From Methylomonas rapida (lineage in GTDB: Bacteria > Pseudomonadota > Gammaproteobacteria > Methylococcales > Methylomonadaceae): DNA of 64,000 bases. This document shows, piece by piece, positions 49,661-59,160 of this stretch. The first letter of the stretch is position 1, and every line of letters begins with the position of its first letter. Location of the stretch: assembly GCF_024360925.2 (NCBI RefSeq), contig NZ_CP113517.1, positions 2,108,001 to 2,172,000 on the forward strand, read 5' to 3'. The translations under genes were made by a program, and so were the position numbers. The notes under the pieces are model-generated. The model worked only from the letters and a program-made list of their open reading frames with translations, made no database searches and had not been told where the DNA came from.

Positions 49661-50467
49661 ATGAACTCAGAAAAGACTTTTAAACCCTTAGGCTGTAGTG
49701 AATGTAGAAACTTGGACAAGCTCGGCATCGATTTTTCGATGGCGTTTCAACCGATTGTGGATATCAGCGACCATTCCGTTTATGGCTACGAGGCCTTGGT
49801 CAGAGGGTTGAATAACGAAGGCGCCATGACGATATTGTCACAACTCAATGACCAAAACAGATACCGATTTGATCAATCCATACGGGTCAAGGCAATCGAC
49901 TTCGCGCAAAAACTGGATTTACAGGGCGTGTTGAGCATCAATTTCCTGCCCAATGCCGTTTACAATCCGGAAACCTGTATTCGAGCCACCTTGGAAGCGG
50001 CGGCCGAAAGGAATTTTCCGCTCGAAAGGATTCAGTTCGAGGTGACTGAAACCGAAGAAGTCAAAGACGACCATTTGAAAAATATTTTTCTGGAATACAA
50101 ACAACACCGGTTCATTACGGCCATCGACGATTTCGGAGCCGGCTATGCCGGCTTGAACATGCTTGCCGATCTTCATCCCGATGTATTGAAGCTGGACATG
50201 GCGATGACCCGTAATATCGATCAAGATCGCGTCAGGCGCTCCTTGGTGTTTGCAATTTTGGCGGCGTGCCGTGAACTGTCGATCAAGGTGATTGCGGAAG
50301 GTATCGAAAGCCGCGCGGAATGTCTGACGCTGGCGGATCAAGGGGTGACGCTGTTTCAAGGTTACTGGTTTGCCAAGCCTGGTTTCGAGTCGTTGCCGGA
50401 GGTTCCCGCACAGATTTGGGATCAACTACGTTTTCGGCGCATGTCCGATAGAGATAAATGGCAATAA
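49661..50467 (+). CDS. Stand-alone EAL-domain c-di-GMP phosphodiesterase
   Basis: 268 residues. Catalytic and metal-binding signatures are present: YEALVRG, SINFLPN, EVTETEE, DDFGAGY, KLDMAM, AEGIES and FQGYWFAKP. No sensory or membrane domain, although two cysteines pair up near the N-terminus (CSECRN). The protein should hydrolyse c-di-GMP in the cytoplasm. Activity would need to be set by expression or by partner proteins. It is a second c-di-GMP protein in the window besides the fusion at 886. Confidence 0.9.
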   Translation: MNSEKTFKPLGCSECRNLDKLGIDFSMAFQPIVDISDHSVYGYEALVRGLNNEGAMTILSQLNDQNRYRFDQSIRVKAIDFAQKLDLQGVLSINFLPNAVYNPETCIRATLEAAAERNFPLERIQFEVTETEEVKDDHLKNIFLEYKQHRFITAIDDFGAGYAGLNMLADLHPDVLKLDMAMTRNIDQDRVRRSLVFAILAACRELSIKVIAEGIESRAECLTLADQGVTLFQGYWFAKPGFESLPEVPAQIWDQLRFRRMSDRDKWQ

Positions 50468-50481
50468 TTTCGCCTGCGTGC

Positions 50482-51390
50482 CTATCCCGGGAGTCCTGAC
50501 CGGGGCGATTCAATCGCACGTATCCTGCCGAGATTTTGCGGTTGCCAATGCGCGACGGCCCAAGCCAATTGCTCCGGTATCGGGGCGTTTTGTAAAAATG
50601 ACGGCGGGTTTTGCTTCAGCATGACCAGCAATGTATAAACGGTTGCGCCCGGATGCGCATCATCGACCGGCGCGGCCAGCGTTTGTTTGCTGAGTTTGTT
50701 GCCGTGCTCGTCGACGATCAGCGGCAGATGCAGGTAATGCGGTTGCGGATAAGCCAATAAACCTTGCTGATAGATTTGCTTGGGGGTGGAGTCCAATAAA
50801 TCGGCGCCGCGTACGACATGATTGACCCCTTGCTGCTCATCGTCGACCACGACGGCAAATTGATAGGCGATGATTTGGTCGCGTCGGCGAACGATGAAAT
50901 CGCCCTGATCGCGAGCCAGATTCTGCCTGACCAGGCCCTGCAAGGCATCGTCGAATTCGATGAATATATCCTGGGTTTTCAGACGCCAGGCCGACGAATC
51001 GTCGAACGGGTAGCCGGCCTCCCGGCAAACTCCAGGATACACCGTGGCGGTTCCCAGGGTTTTGCGGCTGCAATGACAGGCGTAGAGCCAATGTTGTTGG
51101 CGTAATTGAGACAGGACTTCATCGTAATGGTCCAGCTGCCGGCTTTGATAATACACTTCGCCATCCCAATGCAAGTCAAAGCGTTCCAGGCAGCGCAAAA
51201 TAGCATCATCGGCGCCTTTGACGTTACGTGGCGTATCCAGATCGTCGATGCGCAGACGCCATAAACCACCATGTGCGCGGGCATCCAGATAACTGGCCAG
51301 GGCGGTGTAAAGCGAGCCGAGATGAAGCGGGCCGGTGGGCGAGGGTGCGAACCGGCCGATGTAAACAGAATGGTTATTAGGCAGGATCAA
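50482..51390 (-). CDS. gluQ: Glutamyl-Q tRNA(Asp) synthetase
   Basis: 302 residues. The HIGH-type motif is PTGPLHLGS and the KMSKS-type motif is NKLSKQ. A zinc site is formed by CHC and a later YPGVC. There is no anticodon-binding domain, the defining trait against full glutamyl-tRNA synthetases. It glutamylates queuosine in tRNA(Asp). It starts at TTG inside the end of dksA (TTGA overlap), the conserved dksA-gluQ pair of gammaproteobacteria. Confidence 0.95.
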   Translation of the reverse strand: MILPNNHSVYIGRFAPSPTGPLHLGSLYTALASYLDARAHGGLWRLRIDDLDTPRNVKGADDAILRCLERFDLHWDGEVYYQSRQLDHYDEVLSQLRQQHWLYACHCSRKTLGTATVYPGVCREAGYPFDDSSAWRLKTQDIFIEFDDALQGLVRQNLARDQGDFIVRRRDQIIAYQFAVVVDDEQQGVNHVVRGADLLDSTPKQIYQQGLLAYPQPHYLHLPLIVDEHGNKLSKQTLAAPVDDAHPGATVYTLLVMLKQNPPSFLQNAPIPEQLAWAVAHWQPQNLGRIRAIESPRSGLPG

Positions 51391-51809
51391 CCCATTTGTT
51401 TTTCGCGGATTTCATCCAGGGTTTTGCAATCGATGCACAAGGTGGCGGTTGGACGGGCTTCCAATCGACGGATGCCGATTTCGACGCCGCAGGTTTCGCA
51501 ATAGCCGTAATCGCCGTTTTCGATGTTTTTCAAGGCTTCTTCGATCTTCTTGATCAATTTGCGCTCACGATCGCGGGTACGCAGTTCCAGGCTGAACTCG
51601 GATTCCTGGGTGGCTCTATCGTTCGGATCGGGGAAGTTGGCGGCATCATCCTGCATGTGGTGCACGGTGCGATCCACCTCTTCCATCAACTCGGCTTTCC
51701 AGTTGTTCAGGATATTGGTGAAATGCTGCAACTGGGCCTCGTTCATGTATTCTTCACCTTCCTTTTCTTCATAAGGTTTGAAGGTAAATTCTGACGTGGA
51801 ACTATTCAT
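51387..51809 (-). CDS. dksA: RNA polymerase-binding transcription factor DksA
   Basis: 140 residues. The coiled-coil tip has [16 protein letters not shown] with the two acidic residues that enter the polymerase channel, and the zinc finger is CETC with CIDC. Together with ppGpp it represses stable RNA and activates amino-acid operons. Overlaps gluQ. A second start further inside (Met22) is possible, but the longer form matches relatives. Confidence 0.97.
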   Translation of the reverse strand: MNSSTSEFTFKPYEEKEGEEYMNEAQLQHFTNILNNWKAELMEEVDRTVHHMQDDAANFPDPNDRATQESEFSLELRTRDRERKLIKKIEEALKNIENGDYGYCETCGVEIGIRRLEARPTATLCIDCKTLDEIREKQMG

Positions 51810-51880
51810 CCATTGACTCCTGACTGACAGTAAAAAAATCGGGGCTTTTTATCAGAATGGTCGGGTACAAGCAAGAAGTT

Positions 51881-51889
51881 TGTTATGAT
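51881..51889 (+). promoter_or_regulatory. Extended -10 promoter for the aminotransferase gene
   Basis: TGTTATGAT has the TG dinucleotide and TATGAT. Transcription would begin near 51896, downstream of the ATG at 51885, which supports ATG 51921 as the real start. Confidence 0.5.
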
Positions 51890-51920
51890 GCCCGCGCTTT
51901 TACCCTACACAACGGACATT

Positions 51921-53084
51921 ATGAAACAGCAAGTCGCAGAGCGCATGCAGGGCATTTCCGCCTTTTATGTCATGGAGTTACTTCAGCGCGCCAAGGAATT
52001 GGAGCGCCTGGGCCGGGACATCATCCACATGGAAATTGGCGAGCCCGATTTCCCGACGCCGCAAGGCGTGATCGATGCAGGTAGGGCCTTACTACAGACC
52101 GGTGAAGTCAAATACACGGCTGCAGCCGGTTTGCCGGAACTTCGTTCCTGCATCGCCGACTATTACCAACAGCAATACGGTGTCAAACTGGATGCCCGGC
52201 GCGTATTCATTACCCCTGGCGCATCGGGAGCGTTTTTGCTGGCTTTCGGCATCAGCCTGAATCCTGGCGAGCAGGTGATGATGTCCGATCCTTGTTATCC
52301 GTGTAATGATAATTTCGTGCGCTTGTTCAACGGCAAAACTCATTTCGTCGATGTCGATGCCACTACCGGCTATCAACTGACGGCGGATTTGATCGCCAGG
52401 CACTGGCATCAGGCCAGCAAAGGCGTACTGGTGGCGTCACCGTCCAATCCCACCGGCACCTTGCTAGGCGAAGGCGAGTTGCAGCGCGCCATCGATACGG
52501 TAAACGATCTGGGCGGCTGTTTTTACTCCGACGAGATTTATCACGGTTTGGTTTACGACCAGTCTGCCGCCAGCGCTTTGCAATTCAGCGACGATGTGTT
52601 CGTCATCAACAGCTTTTCCAAATATTTCGGCATGACCGGCTGGCGTATCGGCTGGCTGGTGGTGCCGGATGGTTTCGTCGAAGCCGCCGAAAAACTGGCG
52701 CAAAATATTTTCATTTCCACGCCGACGCACTCGCAACATGCGGCGCTGGCCTCGTTCACCCCCGAGAACAAGGCTGAATTGGAGCGACGCCGGCTTGAAT
52801 TCAAAACGCGTCGGGACTTTTTGTATGAAAATCTACTGAAACTGGGATTCAAAATCGCTTGTAAGCCAGAGGGCGCTTTTTATATTTACGCCGATTGCAG
52901 CGCGTTTACCGACAACAGTTTTGAATTCGCGCGTTCACTATTGGAGCAAGAAGGCGTGGCCGTGACGCCGGGGCGGGATTTTGGCCAGCATTTGGCTGAT
53001 CAACACATCCGTTTTGCATATACCGCGTCTGTCGATAGAATGGCCGCCGCTTTAGAAAGATTGGAACGATTCCTATGCCGATAA
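51921..53084 (+). CDS. Class I/II pyridoxal-phosphate aminotransferase
   Basis: 387 residues. MEIGEPDFPTPQGV, ASPSNPTGT and SFSKYFGMTGWRIG (PLP lysine) are the fold-type I hallmarks. It resembles the group annotated as aspartate or alanine-type transaminases, but the substrate cannot be read from sequence. The frame is open 12 codons upstream; a promoter there argues for 51921. It overlaps the following rhodanese gene by ten bases. Confidence 0.9.
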   Translation: MKQQVAERMQGISAFYVMELLQRAKELERLGRDIIHMEIGEPDFPTPQGVIDAGRALLQTGEVKYTAAAGLPELRSCIADYYQQQYGVKLDARRVFITPGASGAFLLAFGISLNPGEQVMMSDPCYPCNDNFVRLFNGKTHFVDVDATTGYQLTADLIARHWHQASKGVLVASPSNPTGTLLGEGELQRAIDTVNDLGGCFYSDEIYHGLVYDQSAASALQFSDDVFVINSFSKYFGMTGWRIGWLVVPDGFVEAAEKLAQNIFISTPTHSQHAALASFTPENKAELERRRLEFKTRRDFLYENLLKLGFKIACKPEGAFYIYADCSAFTDNSFEFARSLLEQEGVAVTPGRDFGQHLADQHIRFAYTASVDRMAAALERLERFLCR

Positions 53085-53398
53085 CACAATGCACCTCGCA
53101 ACAAATTCAACAACGCCTGCAAGATGGCGATAAACTGATGCTTTTGGATGTGCGTGAGCCCAACGAATATGCCTTTGCCCACATCGAAGGCAGCTTGCAC
53201 ATCCCTCTACGCCAATTGCCGGAACGCGCGGAAGAGTTGGAGAAGGACCTGGATATCGTGGTGCTCTGCCATCATGGCATGCGCAGTCAGCAAGCGTGCT
53301 TGTTTTTGGAACAATACGGTTTCAATCGGCTGTATAACTTAAAGGGCGGAATAGACGCCTGGTCTTTAACCTGCGATCCATCAATTCCTCGCTACTAA
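53075..53398 (+). CDS. Rhodanese-like domain protein
   Basis: 107 residues, a single rhodanese domain. LLDVREPNEYAFAHI is the first signature and the active-site loop is CHHGMRS with the catalytic cysteine. Cytoplasmic. It likely transfers sulfane sulfur between small thiols or proteins. Coupling to the aminotransferase suggests a shared operon, but no pathway is clear. Confidence 0.9.
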   Translation: MPITQCTSQQIQQRLQDGDKLMLLDVREPNEYAFAHIEGSLHIPLRQLPERAEELEKDLDIVVLCHHGMRSQQACLFLEQYGFNRLYNLKGGIDAWSLTCDPSIPRY

Positions 53399-53408
53399 TA
53401 ATCAATAT

Positions 53409-54131
53409 ATGTTTTTAAAACAATTTTACGAGACTCACGACAATAGCATTCGTATTCCGGCTCACCAGGCCAGCACCTTTGCCAAGGAAATCGCCCATGA
53501 TTTCAATCCATTGCATGATGCCGACGCCAAGCGTTTCTGCGTGCCGGGCGATTTGTTGTTTTCATTGGTGCTGGAGAAATATGGCCTCAGCGAAAACATG
53601 CACTTCATTTTTTCCGGCATGGTGGGCGATGGGGTGTTGTTGAATTTCCCGGATACCGATGCCGATCAAATCGATGTGACCGACCATCAAGGCAAAACCT
53701 ATTTGCAGATACAACGTTCCGGCAGGATCAATCACGACCGCGCGATGTTGGAAACCTTGATTCGCGATTATGTGGCGTTTTCCGGACAAAACTTTCCTTA
53801 TGTGCTGGTGCCGTTATTGGAGAAGGAAAATGTCATGTTCAATATCGACCGACCGTTGGTGATTTACGAAAGCATGACCTTGAACATGCGCCAGATCGAA
53901 ATTCGGCAACCGCGCCTGGAAATGCTGGAACCAACGATGGAGGTCAACGGCAAACGCGCCACCGCTTATCTGCATTTTCAAATCAGATCGGGTGATGAGG
54001 TGGTCGGTTCGGGTTTCAAGAAGCTGGCGGTCAGCGGTTTGCGCGAATACGAAGCCGAACCCATGCAGGCCTTTGTGGACGGTTATTTGGCGCGTAAACA
54101 CAGTTATCTGGCTAATCTGGCCGATGCTTGA
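53409..54131 (+). CDS. DUF3581-family protein
   Basis: 240 residues. The segment HDFNPLHDADAKRFCVPGDL resembles the hydratase signature of hot-dog-fold MaoC proteins, and the remainder matches DUF3581, a gammaproteobacterial family of unknown role. No signal peptide or membrane span. It follows the rhodanese gene by ten bases and ends a three-gene run. The hydratase resemblance suggests binding of an acyl thioester; this is an inference. Confidence 0.75.
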   Translation: MFLKQFYETHDNSIRIPAHQASTFAKEIAHDFNPLHDADAKRFCVPGDLLFSLVLEKYGLSENMHFIFSGMVGDGVLLNFPDTDADQIDVTDHQGKTYLQIQRSGRINHDRAMLETLIRDYVAFSGQNFPYVLVPLLEKENVMFNIDRPLVIYESMTLNMRQIEIRQPRLEMLEPTMEVNGKRATAYLHFQIRSGDEVVGSGFKKLAVSGLREYEAEPMQAFVDGYLARKHSYLANLADA

Positions 54132-54561
54132 CCCGTATTCGAACGATCGTAGGTCCTGGTAGCGTAGTTTTTATCGGCTGGGTAAGCTCCAGCGTCATGC
54201 TGAAACCGGGATTATTCGTGCTTGCGCCGGCAGCGGTTTTGGTTTTCTATCCCGTTGAAGGATGTCGCAAAAGCGACCTCTCCCTGCGGGAGAGGGCAGG
54301 GGTGAGGGGGGTATTGGAGAAGGGATCGTATTACCTTTACGACATTCTCTTTTCACAGAAGGGGCAACAATCTTGTGATTCGGAGCAAGCCAAATTCCGG
54401 GAAGTCGTTTATGAGCATGCCCTAACCTGAAAAAGCTGAAGCATTTTCACTCCAGAACCTCATCCCGGCGTGCAACAGCTTTAGCCATGGCTTAAAGGGC
54501 GTCAATAGTTAGCGCTGTTTTTAGTTTTACGACGCCTTTCATTGAACCTCAGGAAAATCCG
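54132..54561. other. Intergenic region with a CCTCTCCC hairpin
   Basis: 430 bases. GTCGC-AAAA-GCGAC (54264-54277) and CCTCTCCC-TGC-GGGAGAGG (54277-54295) form two adjacent hairpins followed by a G-rich tail, a motif often dispersed between genes in proteobacteria. A 100-codon frame across it has no support. Near the right end AAAGGGCGTC (54494-54503) can pair with GACGCCTTT (54531-54539). Confidence 0.5.
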
Positions 54562-54999
54562 ATGAAAAGACTCGCTTACCTCGTTGCCGTTGCTGCTTTG
54601 CTCAATGCCTGTTCCACCGTCGATTCGGGCCAACCTGCCTTGCATGCCGTGCAAGATCAAGAACTGCGCAGTCTGATGGCCAGAATGAACGGTCTGATGA
54701 TGGAGCGTTTCATGACCGAGGAGGAAATGGACCGGGAGCGCAGCCGCTATGCGGGGCAGATCGTCAATGCCGCAAAAATCCTGGCGACGACCGCGGCGAG
54801 TTTGCAGAACAAGCTTCCGGGCCTGGGATTGAGTGACGACGAACAGGTGTCTTTTCGTGCCTTGGCGAATCAACTAGGCCAGCATGCCAATGACTTGCAG
54901 CAGCAAGCCGAGAACAATAGTTTTAACGCGATGTCGAGCACGCTGCGTGACATGAGGAATACCTGCCAAGCCTGCCATGTGCTGTTCAGAAAGTTTTGA
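54562..54999 (+). CDS. Cytochrome c'-like lipoprotein
   Basis: 145 residues. The signal peptide ends in the lipobox LNAC (Cys17), so the protein is lipid-anchored. The mature part is helical, and a single heme motif CQACH lies at the extreme C-terminus, the layout of class II cytochromes c. Cytochromes c' bind NO. The usual length and four-helix pattern fit, but the axial ligand arrangement cannot be verified. It lies directly before a DcaP-like porin gene. The ribosome site is AGGAAAA. Confidence 0.72.
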   Translation: MKRLAYLVAVAALLNACSTVDSGQPALHAVQDQELRSLMARMNGLMMERFMTEEEMDRERSRYAGQIVNAAKILATTAASLQNKLPGLGLSDDEQVSFRALANQLGQHANDLQQQAENNSFNAMSSTLRDMRNTCQACHVLFRKF

Positions 55000-55011
55000 T
55001 TGAGGCTAATG

Positions 55012-56415
55012 ATGAATAGGCGTTTACCGGCTTGGGTGGTTTTCTTTTATGGGCTGCTCGCATCGAATGCCTTCGCTGAAGATGATATGCGCGCGCTGGT
55101 CAAGGAACTGGTTACGCAAGTCAAGGCTTTGAAAGAGCAAGTGGCGCAATCCAACGCGCGCATCGATGAGTTGGAGCAAAAACTCCAACAGACGCATCAT
55201 TCGCAAGCCCAAGCTCAATCAGTGTCTCCGGTCGCGCCAAGCCCGACCCTCGCGGCCGCCAAAGACGTGCAAGCCACGGAGGGCAAGCCGCTAGTGACGG
55301 CCGGCGATGTCAAGGACACCATCAAATTCCCCGGCACCGACACGTCGATCGGCATCGGGGGGTTTGTCAAGCTGGATACCTTGTTTAGCAATGTCGGCAT
55401 GGGCGAGAATAAATTCGGCAATCAGCGTTTGGAAATCGCTCAAATTCCTGTCGGACCGGTACCCAGGGGCGACGACGATCAAATCAGCTTGCATGCCAAG
55501 GAAAGCCGGTTCTGGTTCAAGTCGTTCACGCCGACGCAATGGGGTAATATCAATACCTACCTGGAGCTGGATTTTTATGGCGACGCAGGCACCACCAATT
55601 ATACGCCCAGGCTGCGTCATGCCTATGGTTCGTTGGGTAATTTGCTGGCCGGGCAAACCTGGACCACCTTTTTGAACAGTCAAGCGATTGCCGATACCCT
55701 GGACAACGGCAATTCCGTCGGCTCGGTGTTGTTGTTACGCCAACCCTTGCTCCGCTGGACGCAACCGTTTTCGCTCGCGGGGCTGGCCATGGATTGGCAA
55801 CTAGCGGCGGAAGCGCCGCGCAGCCGGGTGTGGGATGCCGCCACTCAAAACATGCGCAGCGTCAGCAATAGCCATTACCCGGATGGGGTGGCGCGGCTGA
55901 ATTTTTATCCGCGCTGGGGCAATGTTTCCTTGGCGGCTCTCGGTCGACAGCTCAAGTTTACCCCGGCACTTACTCAAACAGAGCAATCGGTTTGGGGCGG
56001 AGCCGTGAGCGTGGCCGGCAAGATCGACACCTTCGACGCGGACAATCTGCGTTTCATGCTGAGTTACGGTAATGTATTGGGACGCTATGCCGCCAACGAC
56101 TTTTTTGAAGATGGCGTCATCACCGCCGCGGGCGAATTGGAGCCGCTGGTTAGCTACAGTGGCTTGCTGGCCTATCAGCATTGGTGGGACAAGTCCTGGC
56201 GCTCGACGCTGGCGCTCGGATTTACCCGCGCCGATCAACCGGGCTTTGCGGCGCTGGCCAATCAGGAAGCCCAGTCGATTCATGCGAATTTGTTATGGAA
56301 TCCGATCATGCAAACGACGATAGGACTCGAATATATTTATGCCAACCGCGAGTTGACCAATGGGCAAAGCGGCGAGTTGCAACGGGTGCAGTTCTCCACC
56401 CGTTTCAACTTTTGA
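55012..56415 (+). CDS. DcaP-like outer-membrane porin
   Basis: 467 residues from ATG 55012. A signal peptide ends at AFA. A coiled-coil segment (DDMRALVKELVTQVKALKEQ) is followed by a Pro/Ala/Gln linker, then a beta-barrel with GIGGFVKLDTLF and the final aromatic residue F typical of outer-membrane barrels. The coiled coil plus barrel is the DcaP family layout, which forms trimers and takes up organic acids. GAGG six bases upstream favours 55012 over TTG 55000. It is three to 13 bases from the lipoprotein gene, probably cotranscribed. Confidence 0.85.
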   Translation: MNRRLPAWVVFFYGLLASNAFAEDDMRALVKELVTQVKALKEQVAQSNARIDELEQKLQQTHHSQAQAQSVSPVAPSPTLAAAKDVQATEGKPLVTAGDVKDTIKFPGTDTSIGIGGFVKLDTLFSNVGMGENKFGNQRLEIAQIPVGPVPRGDDDQISLHAKESRFWFKSFTPTQWGNINTYLELDFYGDAGTTNYTPRLRHAYGSLGNLLAGQTWTTFLNSQAIADTLDNGNSVGSVLLLRQPLLRWTQPFSLAGLAMDWQLAAEAPRSRVWDAATQNMRSVSNSHYPDGVARLNFYPRWGNVSLAALGRQLKFTPALTQTEQSVWGGAVSVAGKIDTFDADNLRFMLSYGNVLGRYAANDFFEDGVITAAGELEPLVSYSGLLAYQHWWDKSWRSTLALGFTRADQPGFAALANQEAQSIHANLLWNPIMQTTIGLEYIYANRELTNGQSGELQRVQFSTRFNF

Positions 56416-56433
56416 TCGCGTCTTGTGCTTCGT

Positions 56434-57678
56434 TCAAATCCGGGTGTCAAAAGGCTCGACGATGACCATTTGTCCTTCGTCCACGCCGGCGCAATCCTTG
56501 TCCAGCACGATAAAGCAATTGGCGAGGCTCGCGACTTTGAGCTGGTGCGAATCCTGTGGGCCTGCCGCTTTTACGCTGAATTCACCCGCTGAGGTTTGCC
56601 TGAGAATGCCGCGTTGATACTCCTGCCGGCCCGGTGATTTGCGTAATGCGCTCTCGCAGCGCGCCAGCAGTTGAATGGTTGCATGGGCCGGCGCGCCAGC
56701 CAGCTGATCCAGGGCGGGCTTGACGAATTGTGCGAAAGTAACCAGCACGGCCACCGGATTGCCGGGTAAGCCAAAAAACCAGCAATTGCCGATTTTGCCA
56801 AAAGTCAGAGGTTTGCCGGGTTTGACGGCAAGTTTCCAGAAATTGACCTCGCCGTATTTTTCCAGGGCCTGGTTGACAAAATCCGCTTCGCCAACCGAAG
56901 CGCCCCCGGTTGAAAGCAGCATGTCGAAATTTTTCGCCGCATCGGCCAGCGTTTCTTCCAGTTGTAAACGATCGTCTCGAATCACGCCCAAATCGGTAAC
57001 CGCGTAGGCAGAGTCGTTCAGCAAGCCCGCCAGTAGATAACGATTGCTGTCGTAAATCTGGCCTGCTTGCAGGGGCGTGCCTATTGGGGTCAATTCGTCG
57101 CCGGTGGAAAAAAAACCGATTTTCAATTGGCGGTACACTTCTATCGAGTCGACGCCCGCCGCGGCCAGCAAGCCCAAATCATTGGGTCTCAATTTTTTGC
57201 CCGCATCCAGCAAAGTCTCGTGTTTTCTGACATCGCTACCAGCGGCCCGGATGTTTTTTCCTGGTCTGGTGTCGCTAGGGAAGGTGATGTCATGATCCAC
57301 GACGTACACTTGTTCTTGTGCAATCACGCTATCGGCAAAATCCGGCACTACGGCGCCAGTGAAAATCCGCACGCATTGTTTGCGACCCGCCGTACCTTCA
57401 AACGGCTTTCCGGCCCAGGACGTGCCGACCATTTTCAACGTAAAGGCCGTGTTTTCAGCGATATCCGCGCTGGAAAAGGCATAACCATCCATGGCTGCGT
57501 TACGTTGCGGCGGAATGTCGATTGGCGACGTCACGGATTTTGCCAATATGCGCCCCAGTGCTTGGCCGAGGTCGATGCGTTGATGGTCATCGATTCCGCT
57601 GATCGCTTGGCGAATACGCTGGCGCGCGTCATCCACGGACAGCAGCTTGGCGCTTTTAGGGTAACAAATGTCGGTCAC
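56434..57678 (-). CDS. moeA: Molybdopterin molybdenumtransferase
   Basis: 414 residues. DIPPQRNAAMDGYAF, GTGDELTPIG-type sequence (STGDELTPIGTPL), SVGEADFV and PGKPLTFG are the MoeA signatures. It inserts molybdate into adenylated molybdopterin. Its start overlaps mobB by four bases. Molybdoenzymes such as nitrate reductase or formate dehydrogenase would need it; none is in the window. Confidence 0.96.
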   Translation of the reverse strand: MTDICYPKSAKLLSVDDARQRIRQAISGIDDHQRIDLGQALGRILAKSVTSPIDIPPQRNAAMDGYAFSSADIAENTAFTLKMVGTSWAGKPFEGTAGRKQCVRIFTGAVVPDFADSVIAQEQVYVVDHDITFPSDTRPGKNIRAAGSDVRKHETLLDAGKKLRPNDLGLLAAAGVDSIEVYRQLKIGFFSTGDELTPIGTPLQAGQIYDSNRYLLAGLLNDSAYAVTDLGVIRDDRLQLEETLADAAKNFDMLLSTGGASVGEADFVNQALEKYGEVNFWKLAVKPGKPLTFGKIGNCWFFGLPGNPVAVLVTFAQFVKPALDQLAGAPAHATIQLLARCESALRKSPGRQEYQRGILRQTSAGEFSVKAAGPQDSHQLKVASLANCFIVLDKDCAGVDEGQMVIVEPFDTRI

Positions 57679-58196
57679 GGGTTTGGCTCGAAAAAATGTT
57701 GGAAAATAAAGTCCGCGATGGCGTCAGGATCGTTCAAATCCAGGCGCGGCAGGCAATCCGTACTATCCAGCTGCCTGTCGCTGGCGATGGCAATGATGCT
57801 GTCGTCTTCGGGATAGAGTGGTGGTTTGCCCAAACTGGGGCGGTGCAGTTCGATCTTGGCGAAACGTTCATGGCGAAAACCTTCCACCAGAATCAAATCT
57901 AGGTCATCCTGAGGAAAATCAGCGAGCTGCGCCTGTAAATCCAGCTCACGTGGAGGATGAAACTCGGTGATCAAGGCGCGGCGGTGCGGTGAAACGATCA
58001 TGACCGGTGACGCGCCGGCTGCTCTGAGTGTATGGCTATCCTTGCCGGGATGGTCGATTTCAAAATCGTGGTGGCTGTGCTTAATGACGCCGATTTTCAA
58101 GCCGCGATGTTTCAAAATCGGTATCAAGCGCGCCAGTAAGGTAGTTTTGCCGGTACCGCTGCGCGCGGCAAAGCCGAGAATGTGTGGCGAATGCAT
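57675..58196 (-). CDS. mobB: Molybdopterin-guanine dinucleotide biosynthesis adaptor
   Basis: 173 residues. The P-loop AARSGTGKTTLL is at the N-terminus, IKHSHHDFEIDHPGKDS the typical following motif, and LVEGFRHE the Walker B region. It binds GTP and assists MobA. It overlaps moeA, forming a two-gene cofactor operon. Confidence 0.95.
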   Translation of the reverse strand: MHSPHILGFAARSGTGKTTLLARLIPILKHRGLKIGVIKHSHHDFEIDHPGKDSHTLRAAGASPVMIVSPHRRALITEFHPPRELDLQAQLADFPQDDLDLILVEGFRHERFAKIELHRPSLGKPPLYPEDDSIIAIASDRQLDSTDCLPRLDLNDPDAIADFIFQHFFEPNP

Positions 58197-58271
58197 GGGC
58201 GGTTTGCATGATGGGAATGGTCAGACATTCTAAGGTATTATGACCGATGTTGTTAGGGCTTTGCGGGGGAA

Positions 58272-58790
58272 ATGGTGATACGCATTCTGTTACTGATGGT
58301 GCCGGTGGTGTTGGTTTATCTAGCCATCCGCTGGTTTCGGAAAACGCCGCCCGAGGAAATACGCCGTCGGCTGAAGAAAAATGGCTGGATCATCGCCATA
58401 ACCGTGTTGTTGGCGTTGGCGACGACTGGCAAGCTCAATGTACTGCTTGCCGCGCTGGGTGTGGCGATCGCGTTCATCGTGCGCCTAATCCCTGTGATCT
58501 TGCATTATGCGCCGCAACTGCAACGCTTGTGGATGTTATATGTCAGTGGAAAGCAACAATGGCATGGTCAGCGGCAACAGCATGATCAACAATCCCCCCC
58601 CAGGCAACGAAGCGGCAGGATGAGCAAGGCCGAAGCCCTGGAGGTGCTGGGACTCAAGCCCGGAGCCAGCGAGGAAGACATCATCCAGGCGCATCGAAAA
58701 CTCATTTCCAAACTGCACCCTGATCGCGGCGGCTCCGATTATTTGGCGGCGCAAATCAATTTGGCCAAAAAAACGCTGTTGAACGGGTAG
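58272..58790 (+). CDS. Membrane-anchored J-domain protein (Tim14/Pam18-like)
   Basis: 172 residues. Two or three N-terminal membrane segments (about 3-20, 37-54, 56-76) are followed by a Gln/His-rich linker and a C-terminal J domain (about 118-172) with the HPD tripeptide in [20 protein letters not shown]. The layout, membrane spans then a short terminal J domain, is like mitochondrial Tim14/Pam18. It should recruit DnaK to the inner-membrane surface. Located between mobB (divergent) and rpoS. Confidence 0.82.
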   Translation: MVIRILLLMVPVVLVYLAIRWFRKTPPEEIRRRLKKNGWIIAITVLLALATTGKLNVLLAALGVAIAFIVRLIPVILHYAPQLQRLWMLYVSGKQQWHGQRQQHDQQSPPRQRSGRMSKAEALEVLGLKPGASEEDIIQAHRKLISKLHPDRGGSDYLAAQINLAKKTLLNG

Positions 58791-58928
58791 CGAAGCCGGC
58801 GATTTTTGACTCTGCAACTGTTTTTATCAAATAAAACAAATATTTGTCTTGTGGTTGTTGTGAGTGGGCAACGGGGTTTTGGCGTCGATTTTATATGGTT
58901 TTGTCTTAAAATTTACTAATAAAATCAA

Positions 58929-58958
58929 TTGATAACAAAATTGTTTTAAAGTTATACT
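58929..58958 (+). promoter_or_regulatory. Sigma-70 promoter for rpoS
   Basis: TTGATA (58929-58934), an 18-base spacer and TATACT (58953-58958). The predicted start near 58966 leaves a leader of about 195 bases before the ATG at 59161, in an otherwise A/T-rich gap. Confidence 0.6.
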
Positions 58959-59160
58959 GGCACTCGACGAAAAAAGGCGGTATGCTAAATCCGCGATCCT
59001 GGCAACGGTTTTGTTGTCAAAAAGGCACGCAATGCCCTATCGGCAAATCAATGGATCGTGTGTCCTGATTTTTTTAAATCCTTGAATAAAGGTAAAGCGG
59101 ACGAATATTTACCAGCAATGACAGCCCAATAAACCTAAGCCTCAAACCTGGAGAAGAGTC

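Noticed and set aside
54128..54430. 100-codon plus-strand frame after the DUF3581 gene
   Set aside because: It includes the CCTCTCCC hairpin repeat and has no family or ribosome site.
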